Shown in pieces: positions 6,429 to 15,893 of a DNA stretch of 64,000 bases. Position 1 is the first letter of the stretch. The number at the start of each line of letters is the position of its first letter. A model generated the notes under the pieces. The model had not been told where the DNA came from, ran no database searches, and saw only the letters and a list, made by a program, of their open reading frames with translations. A program made the translations under genes and the position numbers. The DNA is taken from contig JADJLA010000002.1 of NCBI GenBank assembly GCA_016705695.1, forward strand, positions 1 through 64,000, given 5' to 3'. This DNA comes from Sphingobacteriaceae bacterium. Lineage in GTDB: Bacteria > Bacteroidota > Bacteroidia > B-17B0 > Aurantibacillaceae.

Positions 6429-7052
6429 CTAAAGCCCCTTAACCGGCAACATGATCCTGGTTAACCATTGCTTTTTATCAGGCTGTGTGGAGCCATCGGT
6501 AATGTAAAACTCGCGCATGGGGCCAATGTGTTGTAAATTATTCGTTTTGCAATATTCTTGCATTTCGCCATAGGCATTGTACAATCCTTCAGGGTCGCCG
6601 TAATAATTATAAATTAGCATATTGCCTTCTTCCAAAATCACGATCTTACTATTCTTTGGTTCCACTTTAGGCATTTGCTCAATTGGCACAACACATTCAA
6701 AAACAAAATTAGCGCTATCGCTATTGTAATAAATAATACCCGGCGATCCGTTCACATGAGCTTTCATAAATGCAATATCTTTATTTACCGCCACAAATCC
6801 ATCTGTCATTTTTTCGGTTACGTGATACATATTAGCCGAATCCATTTTAGTTACAGTAAGCATTTCAGGAACAAAAAATATCCCTAAGATACCTTTTGCA
6901 TCAGTAAGATCTTTTGCATCCTTTACCACTAAATGTTTTGCTTCCAAGGTAAATGATGAATCGTTTTTTTCCTTTGTTTTTTCAACAACAGCCTCATCTG
7001 TTCCGCAAGAAGCAAGAATGATACAACATAAACTATAGAATATCTTTTTCAT
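6429..7052 (-). CDS. Lipoprotein with GyrI-like (effector-binding) domain
   Basis: 207 residues with a lipobox (MKKIFYSLCCIILASCG). Residues about 120-205 read NMLIYNYYGDPEGLYNAYGE, MQEYCKTNNL, GPMREFYITDG and WLTRIMLPV. This resembles the GyrI-like small-molecule-binding fold, normally found in the cytosol next to AraC regulators. Placement behind a lipoprotein signal means it works in the periplasm or on a membrane face. The first 100 residues look like a degenerate second copy. It starts in a TAATG overlap with the upstream aminotransferase gene, suggesting co-transcription. Ligand unknown. Confidence 0.7.
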   Translation of the reverse strand: MKKIFYSLCCIILASCGTDEAVVEKTKEKNDSSFTLEAKHLVVKDAKDLTDAKGILGIFFVPEMLTVTKMDSANMYHVTEKMTDGFVAVNKDIAFMKAHVNGSPGIIYYNSDSANFVFECVVPIEQMPKVEPKNSKIVILEEGNMLIYNYYGDPEGLYNAYGEMQEYCKTNNLQHIGPMREFYITDGSTQPDKKQWLTRIMLPVKGL

Positions 7053-8252
7053 TAATTTGTTTTTCCGGGATAAACTTTTAGCGCTTCTGCTAAGCAGGTT
7101 AATGCATTTTTAAGATCAGTTTTATTTAAAACATAAGCAATACGAACTTCATCAGTTCCGGCCCCCGGTGTAGAATAGAAACCTGTAGCAGGCGCTAACA
7201 TTACTGTTTCTTTATTAAAATTAAATTCTTCTAATAACCACTGACAAAATTTATCGGCATTATCAATTGGTAATTTGGCAATGCAGTAAAACGCGCCACT
7301 TGGTTTAGGACAAAACACACCGGGTATTTTATTGATATTTTCAATCACAAAATCTCTACGAGCTATATATTCCGCTTTTACTTCTTCAAAATAACTTTTT
7401 GGCGTTTCTAAAGCGGCCTCTGCTCCTATTTGTCCATAACTTGGTGGACTCAAACGCGCCTGTGCAAATTTTAATGCAGCACTCATAACTTCTTTATTTT
7501 TACATATCATAGCGCCAATACGCGCACCGCATGCACTATAACGTTTGCTAATTGAGTCCAATAAGATCACATTATTTTCGATCCCTTGTAAATGCATTAC
7601 ACTCACGTATTCTTTTCCGTCATAACAAAATTCGCGGTATACTTCATCGCTTAATAAGAACAGATCATACTTCAATACCAATTCGCGCAAAGCATTTAGT
7701 TCTTCTTTTGAATATAAGTACCCCGTAGGATTTCCGGGATTACAGATCATGATGCCTTTTGTTTTTGGCGTGATCAATTTTTCGAATTCACTTATGGGAG
7801 GTAATGCAAAACCGCTATCAATATAACTGCGAATAGGTTTAATTTTTACATCGGCCGAAGTTGAGAAACCATTGTAATTAGCATAAAATGGTTCAGGAAT
7901 AATTACTTCATCGCCCGGGTTAAAACAGGTCATCATAGCAATTGAAATAGCCTCACTTCCGCCGCAAGTGATCATCACTTCCGAAGCATCGATGTTGATG
8001 TTATATTCCTTGTAATAATTACATAATTTTTTTCCGGTAGCTTTCATTTCCTGCACTATGCGAATATTCAAGCACCTTTATATCCGCATTTTTTATAGCG
8101 TTAATGAAAGTAGGCGGCGTTTCAATATCGGGCTGACCAATATTTAAATGATATATCTTAATTCCTTTTTTCTTGGCTGCATCAGCAAACGGAACTAGTT
8201 TGCGAATTGGCGAGGAAGGCATGGTATTAGCCTTTGAGGAGATCTTTGGCAT
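7052..8252 (-). CDS. Class I/II aminotransferase, frameshifted in a homopolymer
   Basis: A PLP-dependent aspartate-type aminotransferase of about 400 residues, split into two frames. The first piece starts at 8252 (MPKISSKANTMPSSPIRKL) and carries KIYHLNIGQPDIETPP. The second carries ITCGGSEAI, CNPGNPTGYLYS, LLSDEVYREF and DSISKRYSACGARIGAMI, where the lysine of SISK is the PLP-binding residue. The join lies at a run of seven T (8027-8033). With six, the sequence reads SYRKKLCNYYKEYNIN without a break. An otherwise perfect gene with one extra base in a homopolymer suggests a sequencing or assembly error. The ATG at 8252 is preferred over 8288 because conserved sequence begins there. Confidence 0.85.
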
Positions 8253-8366
8253 AGGAATGTGGATTAAAAAAACAGTAAAGATAAGCAAAATTTAGTGGGA
8301 AATTTTGTACTTATTAACACTCTATATACATCAAAAATGCTGTATATTTGAAGGTTACATTTTTTT

Positions 8367-9878
8367 ATGGCAAGTGAGTCGAAAAGCTTAGTAGAACAAC
8401 GCAAACTCTATCCCTTTCAGGAAGACGCTGTGAACACCATTTTTGGGAAACTGGTAAGTATGCCCTCAAATGCCAACCTACTATTTCAATTACCAACGGG
8501 AGGTGGAAAAACCATTATTTTTAGTGAGATAGCTAGGCGTTATATTGCGCATTTCAATAAAAAGATCCTTATTCTAACGCATCGTATAGAGTTAAGCAGG
8601 CAAACCAACGATGTGCTTACCGAATTGGGAATTTCTAATAAGGTGATCAATAGCGAAGTAAAGTCACTACCCAATCAAACCGAATATCAAAGTTTTACTG
8701 CATTGGTAGAAACATTGAATAATCGTTTGCAAGAGAACGATCAATTTTTAGAAGATATTGGATTGGTAATTGTGGATGAGGCGCATAATAATTCGTTCCG
8801 CAAGATCTTCCATTATTTTAGCGACGTAAACATTTTAGGAGTTACAGCTACGCCATTAAGCAGTAATAAAAAACTACCTCTCTATCAAACTTACAACGAT
8901 CTTATTATTGGTGAAAGTATTGCCACTTTAATTGATAAAGGTTATTTGTGCGAAGGTGTAACCTATTCGTACGATGTAAATTTAAGTTCGCTTCGTGTTG
9001 GTAATAACGGTGAATTTACCGTTGGTTCGCACGAACTATTATACACACAAGCCATCATGCAAAGTAAATTGGTGGAGGCTTATGAAGAAGTTGGTAAAGG
9101 CACAAAAACATTGATCTTTAACGCGGGTATTTTAACTAGCCGCGCTATTTACGAAACCTTTAAAAAGAAAGGTTATCCTGTAAGGCATTTAGATAGTACC
9201 TTCAGTGATAAAGAACGCGCGGATACTTTAGAATGGTTCCGCAATACAAAAGATGGTATTTTAACTTCGGTAAGTATTTTAACTACAGGTTTTGATGAGC
9301 CGGAAGTGGAAACAATCATGCTTAACCGTGCTACAAAATCGTTAACACTTTATCACCAAATGATAGGGCGTGGTAGTCGTGTTTTACCAACCAAAAAACA
9401 ATTCAAGATCATTGATCTAGGAAATAATTCGCGTCGTTTTAATTTATGGCAATACCCTATTGATTGGAAACACGTATTTGCAGCACCACATTTATATTTA
9501 GAGCACCGTTATAAAGATGAGTGGGATTATGAATTAGAGAACGATTATGATCTGCCTGCTGAAATAAAAGAACGTTTTTTAAATTCAAGTGCCGAATCGT
9601 TCATTGTTCGAGATAAATATTTATTGGCCTTACGCAAGGGAATAAAACCGGGAACAGTATTAGATGATAGTTTGGAAGATCACTTTAATAGAATTAAAGA
9701 CAATGCTTCTGAATATGCCGAGGCATTGGAACTATATAATTTACTAACCGACGAAATGAAATATCGCATCAAACAATTTGGAAGATGCATTAATGCCACA
9801 AATAATTACAATGATTGGCAATTTCAAAATTACAGCAGCAAATTGCGTCGCAAATTGGGGAATTTCTTTGTTGAATAA
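8367..9878 (+). CDS. DEAH-box superfamily 2 helicase
   Basis: 503 residues. Walker A PTGGGKT is at 43-49, DEAH at 137-140, TATPL near 160, and the C-terminal helicase motif MIGRGSRVLP near 330. It has the DEAD/DEAH plus Helicase_C layout of the RadD/type III restriction-like group. The substrate (DNA or RNA) cannot be told. About 100 residues beyond the helicase core are helical and charged. Transcribed divergently from the aminotransferase; a small membrane protein gene follows seven bases later, likely the same transcript. Confidence 0.85.
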   Translation: MASESKSLVEQRKLYPFQEDAVNTIFGKLVSMPSNANLLFQLPTGGGKTIIFSEIARRYIAHFNKKILILTHRIELSRQTNDVLTELGISNKVINSEVKSLPNQTEYQSFTALVETLNNRLQENDQFLEDIGLVIVDEAHNNSFRKIFHYFSDVNILGVTATPLSSNKKLPLYQTYNDLIIGESIATLIDKGYLCEGVTYSYDVNLSSLRVGNNGEFTVGSHELLYTQAIMQSKLVEAYEEVGKGTKTLIFNAGILTSRAIYETFKKKGYPVRHLDSTFSDKERADTLEWFRNTKDGILTSVSILTTGFDEPEVETIMLNRATKSLTLYHQMIGRGSRVLPTKKQFKIIDLGNNSRRFNLWQYPIDWKHVFAAPHLYLEHRYKDEWDYELENDYDLPAEIKERFLNSSAESFIVRDKYLLALRKGIKPGTVLDDSLEDHFNRIKDNASEYAEALELYNLLTDEMKYRIKQFGRCINATNNYNDWQFQNYSSKLRRKLGNFFVE

Positions 9879-9884
9879 TACCAA

Positions 9885-10151
9885 ATGTATACACGACTTC
9901 TTTATATAGTATCAGGTTGGTTATCGGTGATCATTGGCTTAGCGTGTACTTTAAGTATTTACCAAGTAAGATATGTGTATTACGGTGTAGGACTTGCTAT
10001 TTTAGGCTTCCTTTTTGCAGGCATAAATATTTTTTTGAATCAAAAATTTGAGTTCGATGAAGTAAAATGGCCAAAAGGTTATATTGGCATGTTGCTCTCT
10101 TCTATCCCCATCTTATTTCTTCTTTTTGTTATTTTAAAATACCGACATTAA
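9885..10151 (+). CDS. Small membrane protein
   Basis: 88 residues with three hydrophobic segments (LYIVSGWLSVIIGLACTLS, YYGVGLAILGFLFAGINIF, MLLSSIPILFLLFVIL). No family recognised. It sits between the helicase and an EEP-family gene on the same strand. Confidence 0.6.
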   Translation: MYTRLLYIVSGWLSVIIGLACTLSIYQVRYVYYGVGLAILGFLFAGINIFLNQKFEFDEVKWPKGYIGMLLSSIPILFLLFVILKYRH

Positions 10152-10194
10152 AATAGCTGCGTTCAAAAAAATATCCATCGCCGAGCTGCGCACA

Positions 10195-11310
10195 ATGATA
10201 GCGGTGAAGAATGATCGCAAGCTTTCAAAATTCAACCGTTTTATGTTATGGCTCAATTATTTTGTAATTGTTAGTCTTGTTGCAGCTTGTTTTGCTAAAT
10301 ACATTTCGCCGCTTTTATTTTGGCCAATGGCCTTTGCCGGATTAGCCTTCCCTTTTATTTTCTTATTCAATTTAGTGTTTGCACTTTATTGGTTGGCACA
10401 ATTTCGAAGAGCATTCATGATCTCGCTAGTGGCGGGAGTATTTGCGTTGCCAACAGCCAAAAAATATTTACAATTCAATAATTCGGAGGGAGGCTCGGTT
10501 AAAAGTTTCAAGATCACCTCTTATAATAGCATGTTATTCGATCTTTACAATTGGAGGCATAATAAAGAAACCCGAGAAAAGATATTTGGAAATTTAGCGG
10601 ATATAGATTCGGATATAATTTGTTTGCAAGAATTTTACACCTCAGAAGAAGAGGGCGATTTTAATAATATTGATTCGCTCACCAAACTTTTAAATTTACC
10701 GGATTACCATGCCGAATACACAATTACGCTTCGCAAATACGATCATTGGGGCCTTGCTACATTTAGCAGATTTCCGGTAGTTAACAGAGGAAAGATCGTT
10801 TTTCATACACGAAGTAATAACATGTGTATTTATACGGATGTTGTGATACGAAAAGATACGGTTAGAATTTACAATATGCATTTGCAATCGATAAGCTTTA
10901 GTAAAAAGGACAATAAATTCTTGGAGGATATTAAAAAGGGCAACGAGAGCGAAGAAGATATTGAAAAAAGCAAAAATGTATTGCGCCGTTTAAAACGCGC
11001 GTTCACTAAACGTGCAAAACAAGTAGAAGCTATAAAAGCTCATATGGCCACATGTAAGTACAAGATCATTGTGTGCGGCGACTTTAATGATACAGCGGCT
11101 TCATTCGCCTATAAACAATTAAGCGAAAAACTTCACGATGCCTTTATCGAAAAAGGTTCAGGTTTTGGAAGAACTTATGCCGGCGAATGGCCTCAATTTA
11201 GAATTGATTATATTTTATTTGATGATAAAGTGGCCTGCGATCGCTTTACAAGAGCAGAAGAGACATTTACAGATCATTTTCCTATTACAGCGCATCTCTA
11301 CATTAAATAG
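10195..11310 (+). CDS. Membrane-anchored endonuclease/exonuclease/phosphatase family protein
   Basis: 371 residues. Three hydrophobic segments fill the first 90 residues, followed by an EEP domain: ITSYNSMLFDLYNW, the metal-binding Glu in ICLQEFY, VRIYNMHLQS, VCGDFND (catalytic Asp and Asn) and TFTDHFPITAHL (Asp-His). Members cut phosphodiester bonds in nucleic acids, lipids or small molecules. Anchored versions in Bacteroidetes are usually called endonucleases without proof. A charged insertion of about 45 residues lies between the MHLQS and GDFND motifs. Confidence 0.85.
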   Translation: MIAVKNDRKLSKFNRFMLWLNYFVIVSLVAACFAKYISPLLFWPMAFAGLAFPFIFLFNLVFALYWLAQFRRAFMISLVAGVFALPTAKKYLQFNNSEGGSVKSFKITSYNSMLFDLYNWRHNKETREKIFGNLADIDSDIICLQEFYTSEEEGDFNNIDSLTKLLNLPDYHAEYTITLRKYDHWGLATFSRFPVVNRGKIVFHTRSNNMCIYTDVVIRKDTVRIYNMHLQSISFSKKDNKFLEDIKKGNESEEDIEKSKNVLRRLKRAFTKRAKQVEAIKAHMATCKYKIIVCGDFNDTAASFAYKQLSEKLHDAFIEKGSGFGRTYAGEWPQFRIDYILFDDKVACDRFTRAEETFTDHFPITAHLYIK

Positions 11311-11334
11311 TAGGCCTCAAACAGTAATTTTTTT

Positions 11335-11512
11335 TCGTTTTTTATTTGGGCGCCTTTTCGCGCTTTCACTTCAAGCCTGCTTAAATTTTGCAATGTTTGT
11401 CGGGCTCCGGGGTCTCCGCCGAAGAAGCGGAGCCTCCTCGCTCCGCAAACATTATGCAAAATTTAGCGCAGGGCTTTTCGTTCAATCACGGGCGCAACAT
11501 CCCGCATTAGTT
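11335..11512. repeat. GC-rich intergenic repeat, copy 1
   Basis: About 170 bp starting TTTATTTGGGCGCC and including GCGCTTTCACTTCAAGCCTG, then CGGGCTCCGGGGTCTCCG. It is nearly identical to 60105-60280. Inside are short inverted repeats (GCGGAG/CTCCGC, GCAAAATTTAGC). An ORF across it is a shadow. The GC content is much higher than in flanking genes. Confidence 0.8.
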
Positions 11513-11559
11513 TTTCTTAAAAAAATCCGGAACAAATTTTGGCTCCCAACAAGACTGTG

Positions 11560-11771
11560 TTATCGGGCAAAAAACTTTCTTCTCAGTGCATTTGTTGCGT
11601 ACTGCCACGCCCGGGACAGAGGCGATAGCCCACCGAAGTAAAGCATTAATGCCGCAACGCGGTGGTGGCTTTTGCCCCTAAGGGCAAAAGCCCCCGCACA
11701 CGTTTGCGTGGCAATGTGCGGTAGCGCGGCATTTATGCTTTACAAGTTGGCTAAAGCCGAAGGCCCGATAA
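11560..11771. repeat. Nested palindromic element
   Basis: Outer arms are TTATCGGGC (11560-11568) and GCCCGATAA (11763-11771). Middle arms are GTAAAGCATTAATGCCGC (11638-11655) and GCGGCATTTATGCTTTAC (11726-11743). An inner perfect hairpin, GCTTTTGCCC..GGGCAAAAGC, occupies 11668-11691. The element could fold into one long branched stem. With the preceding repeat it fills the 590-bp gap between the EEP gene and the next lipoprotein; no gene is seen there. Confidence 0.7.
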
Positions 11772-11898
11772 GGCGCAAAATAATAAAACTAATTAAAAAT
11801 CACTTTTCGACGGCGAGCTAAGTACTTGTGGATAATTTTTCTGTTATCAAACGCTTAAGCAAACAAAGAATATTTACATTTAAACAAAATTAAACCCT

Positions 11899-12483
11899 AT
11901 GAAAAAGATCATTGCATTATTAGCCATCGTTGGCGTCGTTTTTAGTTCGTGTAACGGAAAATACACTATTGCAAAACGTAAATACACTAAAGGATTTTAC
12001 GTAAGTAAAAGTGGTAGCTCAACCACAAAACCATCAGTGGCTCAATCAAAAACAGTAAAAGTTAACTCACCCACCGAAAAAATTGAAACAGTAGTTGTCG
12101 CCAAAGTAGAAGAAAATAAAATTGAGGTCGCTCCTTTAAAAGCTCTTGCAGCAAAGTCTATTGACCAATCGCCAAGCATTAAAACTCCGGCTCAAAGTCC
12201 TGCTGTTGCATCTACATCAAACAATAATTACACAAAAATAAACGAAATAAAACCTATAGAGATCGATAAAATAAAAGCAAATACATCTAAAAAAGGAAGT
12301 GATAGCAACCTTATTCTTATGATCATTTTATGCTTTTTATGGTTCCTTAATCTTATAGCAATTTATATGCATGATGGCGGTATAACCCTTAATTTCTGGA
12401 TCACTTTATTATTAGACTTTACCGTTATTGGTGGGGTAATATTCTCGCTATTAGTGGTATTGGACGTAATTGACCTTTCCTAA
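11899..12483 (+). CDS. Lipoprotein with KRxYxxGFY motif and C-terminal membrane segments
   Basis: 194 residues. The signal peptide MKKIIALLAIVGVVFSSC has a lipobox, followed by NGKYTIAKRKYTKGFYVSKS. Then comes a Ser/Thr/Lys/Pro-rich linker (about 40-130) and two hydrophobic segments (ILMIILCFLWFLNLIAIYM; LLLDFTVIGGVIFSLLVVL). The motif and overall plan recur in the gene at 50581-51102, so the two are paralogs. Similar Bacteroidetes proteins are uncharacterised. Confidence 0.7.
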   Translation: MKKIIALLAIVGVVFSSCNGKYTIAKRKYTKGFYVSKSGSSTTKPSVAQSKTVKVNSPTEKIETVVVAKVEENKIEVAPLKALAAKSIDQSPSIKTPAQSPAVASTSNNNYTKINEIKPIEIDKIKANTSKKGSDSNLILMIILCFLWFLNLIAIYMHDGGITLNFWITLLLDFTVIGGVIFSLLVVLDVIDLS

Positions 12484-12583
12484 CAACAATAAGACCAAGA
12501 TTATACAATTTTAACAGTTTTTCTATCATATAAATCAGTAACTTTATACAACTAAAAAACAAAAAACCATTAAAAAACTCATT

Positions 12584-12844
12584 ATGAAAAAAGTATTATT
12601 AGCATTAGCATTTACCGGTTTATTAGCTGGTTCTGCATTCGCAGGTGAAGGCACTAAAGGTGACGACAAAGACAAAAAAGCAAAAAAAGAGTGTTGCAAA
12701 AAAGATGGCGACGCTAAAGCTTGCGCAGGAGAGAAAAAAGAAGCTTGTGCAAAAGGAGAGAAATCTTGTTGCAAAAAGAAAGCTGAAGGAACAACTTCAA
12801 CTGCAGCTGCTGATACAAAAACAGCAGAGCAACCTAAAAAATAA
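12584..12844 (+). CDS. Small secreted Lys/Cys-rich protein
   Basis: 86 residues. A clear signal peptide (MKKVLLALAFTGLLAGSAFA) is followed by a low-complexity lysine- and alanine-rich chain. Three cysteine groups are present: KKECCKK, KKEACAKGEK and SCCKKK, plus AKACAG. Paired cysteines in a basic, disordered context suggest metal or haem binding or redox chemistry, but no family is known to me. A terminator follows 20 bases after the stop, so it is probably a single-gene transcript. Confidence 0.65.
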   Translation: MKKVLLALAFTGLLAGSAFAGEGTKGDDKDKKAKKECCKKDGDAKACAGEKKEACAKGEKSCCKKKAEGTTSTAAADTKTAEQPKK

Positions 12845-12863
12845 TAAAGTTTAATTTTTTAAA

Positions 12864-12893
12864 AGGCTGTCAATATAATTGGCAGCCTTTTTT
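12864..12893 (+). terminator. Rho-independent terminator
   Basis: AGGCTGTCAA...TTGGCAGCCT stem followed by six T, directly after the Lys/Cys-rich gene. Confidence 0.8.
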
Positions 12894-12920
12894 ATTATCC
12901 GTAACTTTAGCCTGTAACTA

Positions 12921-13088
12921 TTTAGCCACGAATTACACTAATTAACACTAATCTGAGTTTACAAAAATCACACTAATCAGCAGGTAAACACAGATTAGTG
13001 AAATATGATTGTCTCTTACAAATAAATTGGTGAAAATTAGTGTAATTCGTGGCTAAAAAAGATGTGAGCAGCGTAGCTGCATGGAATT
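12921..13088. repeat. Palindromic repeat family (TTAGCCACGAATT), copy 1
   Basis: Left arm TTAGCCACGAATTACACTAA begins at 12922. Right arm AATTAGTGTAATTCGTGG runs to GCTAA at 13056. ATTAGTG/CACTAAT pairs occur inside. After the right arm comes GCAGCGTAGCTGC-N2-GGAATT (13068-13088). A second copy with the same tail is at 53537-53716, so the tail belongs to the element. Confidence 0.75.
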
Positions 13089-13103
13089 ATTTGGATAAAA
13101 CAC

Positions 13104-14234
13104 ATGGCAGAAACCCAAGAACATAAAGTAATATTTGATTCAAATATTTTACCCGAACTAAAAGAGATCGCTCACAAAGTTTTTTCAGGAAAACGCATTT
13201 CATTTGAAGATGGTGTTACATTATACAAACACGGTTCACTCGGTTTTGTTGGAAGTTTAGCTGATCATGTACGCAAACAAAAAAATGGCGATTATGTATT
13301 CTTTAATCATAATTTTCACGTTGAACCAACCAATGTATGCGTTTACTCATGTTCGTTCTGCTCCTATTCGCGTTTGATAAAGAACCGCGAGCAAGGTTGG
13401 GAATTGAGCGTTGATCAAATATTAGATATCATTAAAAAATACGATGATCAACCGGTTACCGAAGTGCATATAACCGGAGGAGTGGTTCCCAAACAAGATC
13501 TTGCATTTTACAGCGAACTATTTAAACGCATTAAACAACACAGGCCTTCACTTCACATCAAAGCACTAACGCCGGTTGAGTTTCATTATATTTTTAAGAA
13601 AGCAAAACTAACTTACGAAGAAGGTTTAAAAGTGTTTAAAGACGCCGGCTTAGATAGTTTACCGGGTGGTGGCGCCGAAATATTTGACAAAGATATTCGC
13701 GATCAAATTGCCGGTGGAAAATGTACAAGCGAAGAATGGCTTGAACTCCACGAAATCTGGCATAAAATGGGGCATCACTCCAATGCCACCATGTTGTACG
13801 GACATATTGAAACATTTGAACATCGCGTAGACCACATGAACCGTTTGCGCGAACTGCAAGATAGAACAAATGGATTTAATGCGTTTATTCCTTTAAAATT
13901 CAGGAATAAAGAAAATCAAATGTCGCATGTACCCGAAGTAAGTATCATAGAAGATCTAAGAAATTACGCCATCAGCAGAATTTACCTTGATAATTTTATG
14001 CATATAAAAGCCTACTGGGCTATGATTGGAAGAAGTACAGCGCAATTGGCACTGAACTTTGGCGCAGATGACCTTGATGGAACCATTGACGATACCACCA
14101 AAATATACAGCATGGCCGGGTCGGAAGAGCAAAATCCGAAATTAACTACACAAGAATTAGTTGATCTTATTAAAGGAGTTGGAAGAGTTGCTGTAGAAAG
14201 AGATACACTTTATAATATTGTAAAAACACACTAA
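13104..14234 (+). CDS. mqnE: Aminofutalosine synthase MqnE
   Basis: 376 residues. This radical SAM enzyme joins S-adenosylmethionine to 3-[(1-carboxyvinyl)oxy]benzoate to make aminofutalosine, an early step of the futalosine menaquinone route. The CxxxCxxC cluster motif is C79, C83 and C86 (NVCVYSCSFCSY). TEVHITGGVVP and SLPGGGAEIFDKDIRDQIAG are typical of the MqnE/MqnC group, as is the end FGADDLDGTI. Length and motifs fit MqnE better than MqnC. ubiX, three genes downstream, makes the prenyl-FMN used by UbiD-type decarboxylases, including the one proposed late in this route. Confidence 0.9.
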   Translation: MAETQEHKVIFDSNILPELKEIAHKVFSGKRISFEDGVTLYKHGSLGFVGSLADHVRKQKNGDYVFFNHNFHVEPTNVCVYSCSFCSYSRLIKNREQGWELSVDQILDIIKKYDDQPVTEVHITGGVVPKQDLAFYSELFKRIKQHRPSLHIKALTPVEFHYIFKKAKLTYEEGLKVFKDAGLDSLPGGGAEIFDKDIRDQIAGGKCTSEEWLELHEIWHKMGHHSNATMLYGHIETFEHRVDHMNRLRELQDRTNGFNAFIPLKFRNKENQMSHVPEVSIIEDLRNYAISRIYLDNFMHIKAYWAMIGRSTAQLALNFGADDLDGTIDDTTKIYSMAGSEEQNPKLTTQELVDLIKGVGRVAVERDTLYNIVKTH

Positions 14235-14249
14235 CCCCCAAACAAACAT

Positions 14250-15209
14250 ATGAAAAAGATCGTTACTTTGTTAGCTCTGGCAGCTTTCAATTATTCAACA
14301 GCACAAGAGTCGGCAACAGTTACTCCCAAAGATACTTCTTGGAAAACCACCGGTTTTTTTGGACTAAACGCAAGTCAAACTGCCATGAGTAATTGGCAAG
14401 GAGGTGGTCAAGATAACGTAGCCCTTAACGCCATATTTAACGCCGAAGCCGTTTACAAAAAAGGCAAAACAACATGGAGCAATAAATTAGACGCTCAATA
14501 CGGCTTAATTAAACCGGGCGAAGCAAAATTATTCAGAAAAAACATTGATCAACTGTTTGCGTTATCTAAATTAAACGTCGACGCTTTTGCAAAGCACTGG
14601 TTCTATGCAGCTCAAACAGACTTTAGAAGTCAATTAGCGCCCGGATATAATTATGTAGGTGATACCATATCGGGCAACGCAACCTCCGATTTTTGTTCGC
14701 CGGCCTATATCCAACTAGCTTTAGGATTGGATTTTAAACCCAATAAATATTTTTCGGCATTTGCTGCACCCGCTGCCGGTAAAATAACATACGTTAGTCG
14801 TCAATACTTAGCCGACGCAGGAGCTTACGGTGTTGAGCCCGCTGTATTTGACGCTGCAGGAAATATGACCTCTAAAGGCGAACGTGTTCGTTTTGAATTT
14901 GGAGGACGATTGATATTGAAATTCAAAAAAGACATTGCTAAAAACATCAATATAGATTCCTACTTGGATCTTTTCTCTAACTACTCTAACAATCCGGGTA
15001 ATATAGATGTAGTGTTCAACAACCTCATCACCTTTAAAATAAACAAATACTTTACCGCAAATATCATTTCGCAAATGCTGTATGATGATGAGATCATAGT
15101 AAAACGTGATTGGGATAAAGATGGAAAATACGACAAGCCCGAAGATATTAACGGACCAAGACTTCAGGTGATGAGTACTTTTGCTATAGGTTTTGGTATG
15201 AAGTTTTAA
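14250..15209 (+). CDS. DUF3078 outer-membrane protein
   Basis: 319 residues with a signal peptide (MKKIVTLLALAAFNYSTAQ). WKTTGFFGLNASQTAMSNWQ and GGQDNVALNA are the opening motif of DUF3078 proteins, predicted beta-barrels of the Bacteroidetes outer membrane. It ends in a strand with terminal aromatic (FAIGFGMKF). Only 15 bases after mqnE, and the next gene follows six bases later, so it is likely in the same operon. Confidence 0.8.
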   Translation: MKKIVTLLALAAFNYSTAQESATVTPKDTSWKTTGFFGLNASQTAMSNWQGGGQDNVALNAIFNAEAVYKKGKTTWSNKLDAQYGLIKPGEAKLFRKNIDQLFALSKLNVDAFAKHWFYAAQTDFRSQLAPGYNYVGDTISGNATSDFCSPAYIQLALGLDFKPNKYFSAFAAPAAGKITYVSRQYLADAGAYGVEPAVFDAAGNMTSKGERVRFEFGGRLILKFKKDIAKNINIDSYLDLFSNYSNNPGNIDVVFNNLITFKINKYFTANIISQMLYDDEIIVKRDWDKDGKYDKPEDINGPRLQVMSTFAIGFGMKF

Positions 15210-15215
15210 TTATAG

Positions 15216-15893
15216 ATGAAAAAACTAAGGCTAAAATACACTTTTACATTTTTAATTTTTGCCTTTTCTGTTATTGGTCAAACCACCGAATCTGTTTTTA
15301 TTTTTAAACCTGTAATTGGCATGAATGCTTGCCAAATACATGGTGATGCTGCAAGTGGTTATAATAAACCCGGACTTACAGGGGGCGTTGTTATTAACTC
15401 TCGCTTATCCAAAAAATTATCACTCGACCTTGGTTTTTTGTACAGCCAAAAAGGTGCATGGAAAAACCAAAATACGAAAGATGGTGATTATACCTTTTTT
15501 AGAGTTGATCTTGATTATATTGAGCTTCCTATTCTATTGAATTTAAAAGCTAATTCAAAGTATTTTATTACGTTAGGCCCGTCAGTTGCCTACCTTTTTA
15601 ATTATAGCGCAAACATTAACGGTATTAATTACAGCGACCTGTACAATTTCAATAAATTTGAATATGCTGTAAGCTTTGGGTTAGGAAGAACACTAAAAGG
15701 CAAATGGCTGGTAGAAGTAAGAACCAATAATTCTTTCTTGCCTATTCTAAATTACGGACAAACAGCCAATCTTGTATTCTTTCCAAATCCTGTTGCACGT
15801 TTTTTTAATAAAGGTTTATACAATAATATTTTGAGCGCTTATATTATTTACGAAATTCATCCCAAAAAGAAAAGTGAGCCAATCCAACCATAA
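15216..15893 (+). CDS. Outer-membrane beta-barrel protein (PorT-like)
   Basis: 225 residues. A signal peptide (through SVIGQ) is followed by alternating beta strands and glycine-rich turns: VIGMNACQIHGDAASGYNK, LSLDLGFLYSQKGAW and KYFITLGPSVAYLF. This matches the small PorT/OMP_b-brl_2 type barrels. The end overlaps the GTG start of ubiX by 20 bases, implying translational coupling. Confidence 0.7.
   Translation: MKKLRLKYTFTFLIFAFSVIGQTTESVFIFKPVIGMNACQIHGDAASGYNKPGLTGGVVINSRLSKKLSLDLGFLYSQKGAWKNQNTKDGDYTFFRVDLDYIELPILLNLKANSKYFITLGPSVAYLFNYSANINGINYSDLYNFNKFEYAVSFGLGRTLKGKWLVEVRTNNSFLPILNYGQTANLVFFPNPVARFFNKGLYNNILSAYIIYEIHPKKKSEPIQP

Noticed and set aside
11138..11641. Rightward 167-codon frame over the GC-rich repeat
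   Set aside because: It overlaps the EEP gene and a repeat and has no family-like pattern; the 60092-60349 frame over copy 2 is the same artefact.
11820..11835. TTGTGGATAA, a perfect DnaA-box match
   Set aside because: A single box with no cluster, AT-rich unwinding region or dnaA/dnaN nearby; not evidence of an origin.
12544..12854. Frames opposite or offset to the Lys/Cys-rich gene
   Set aside because: Shadows of low-complexity coding sequence; only 12584-12844 has a signal peptide.
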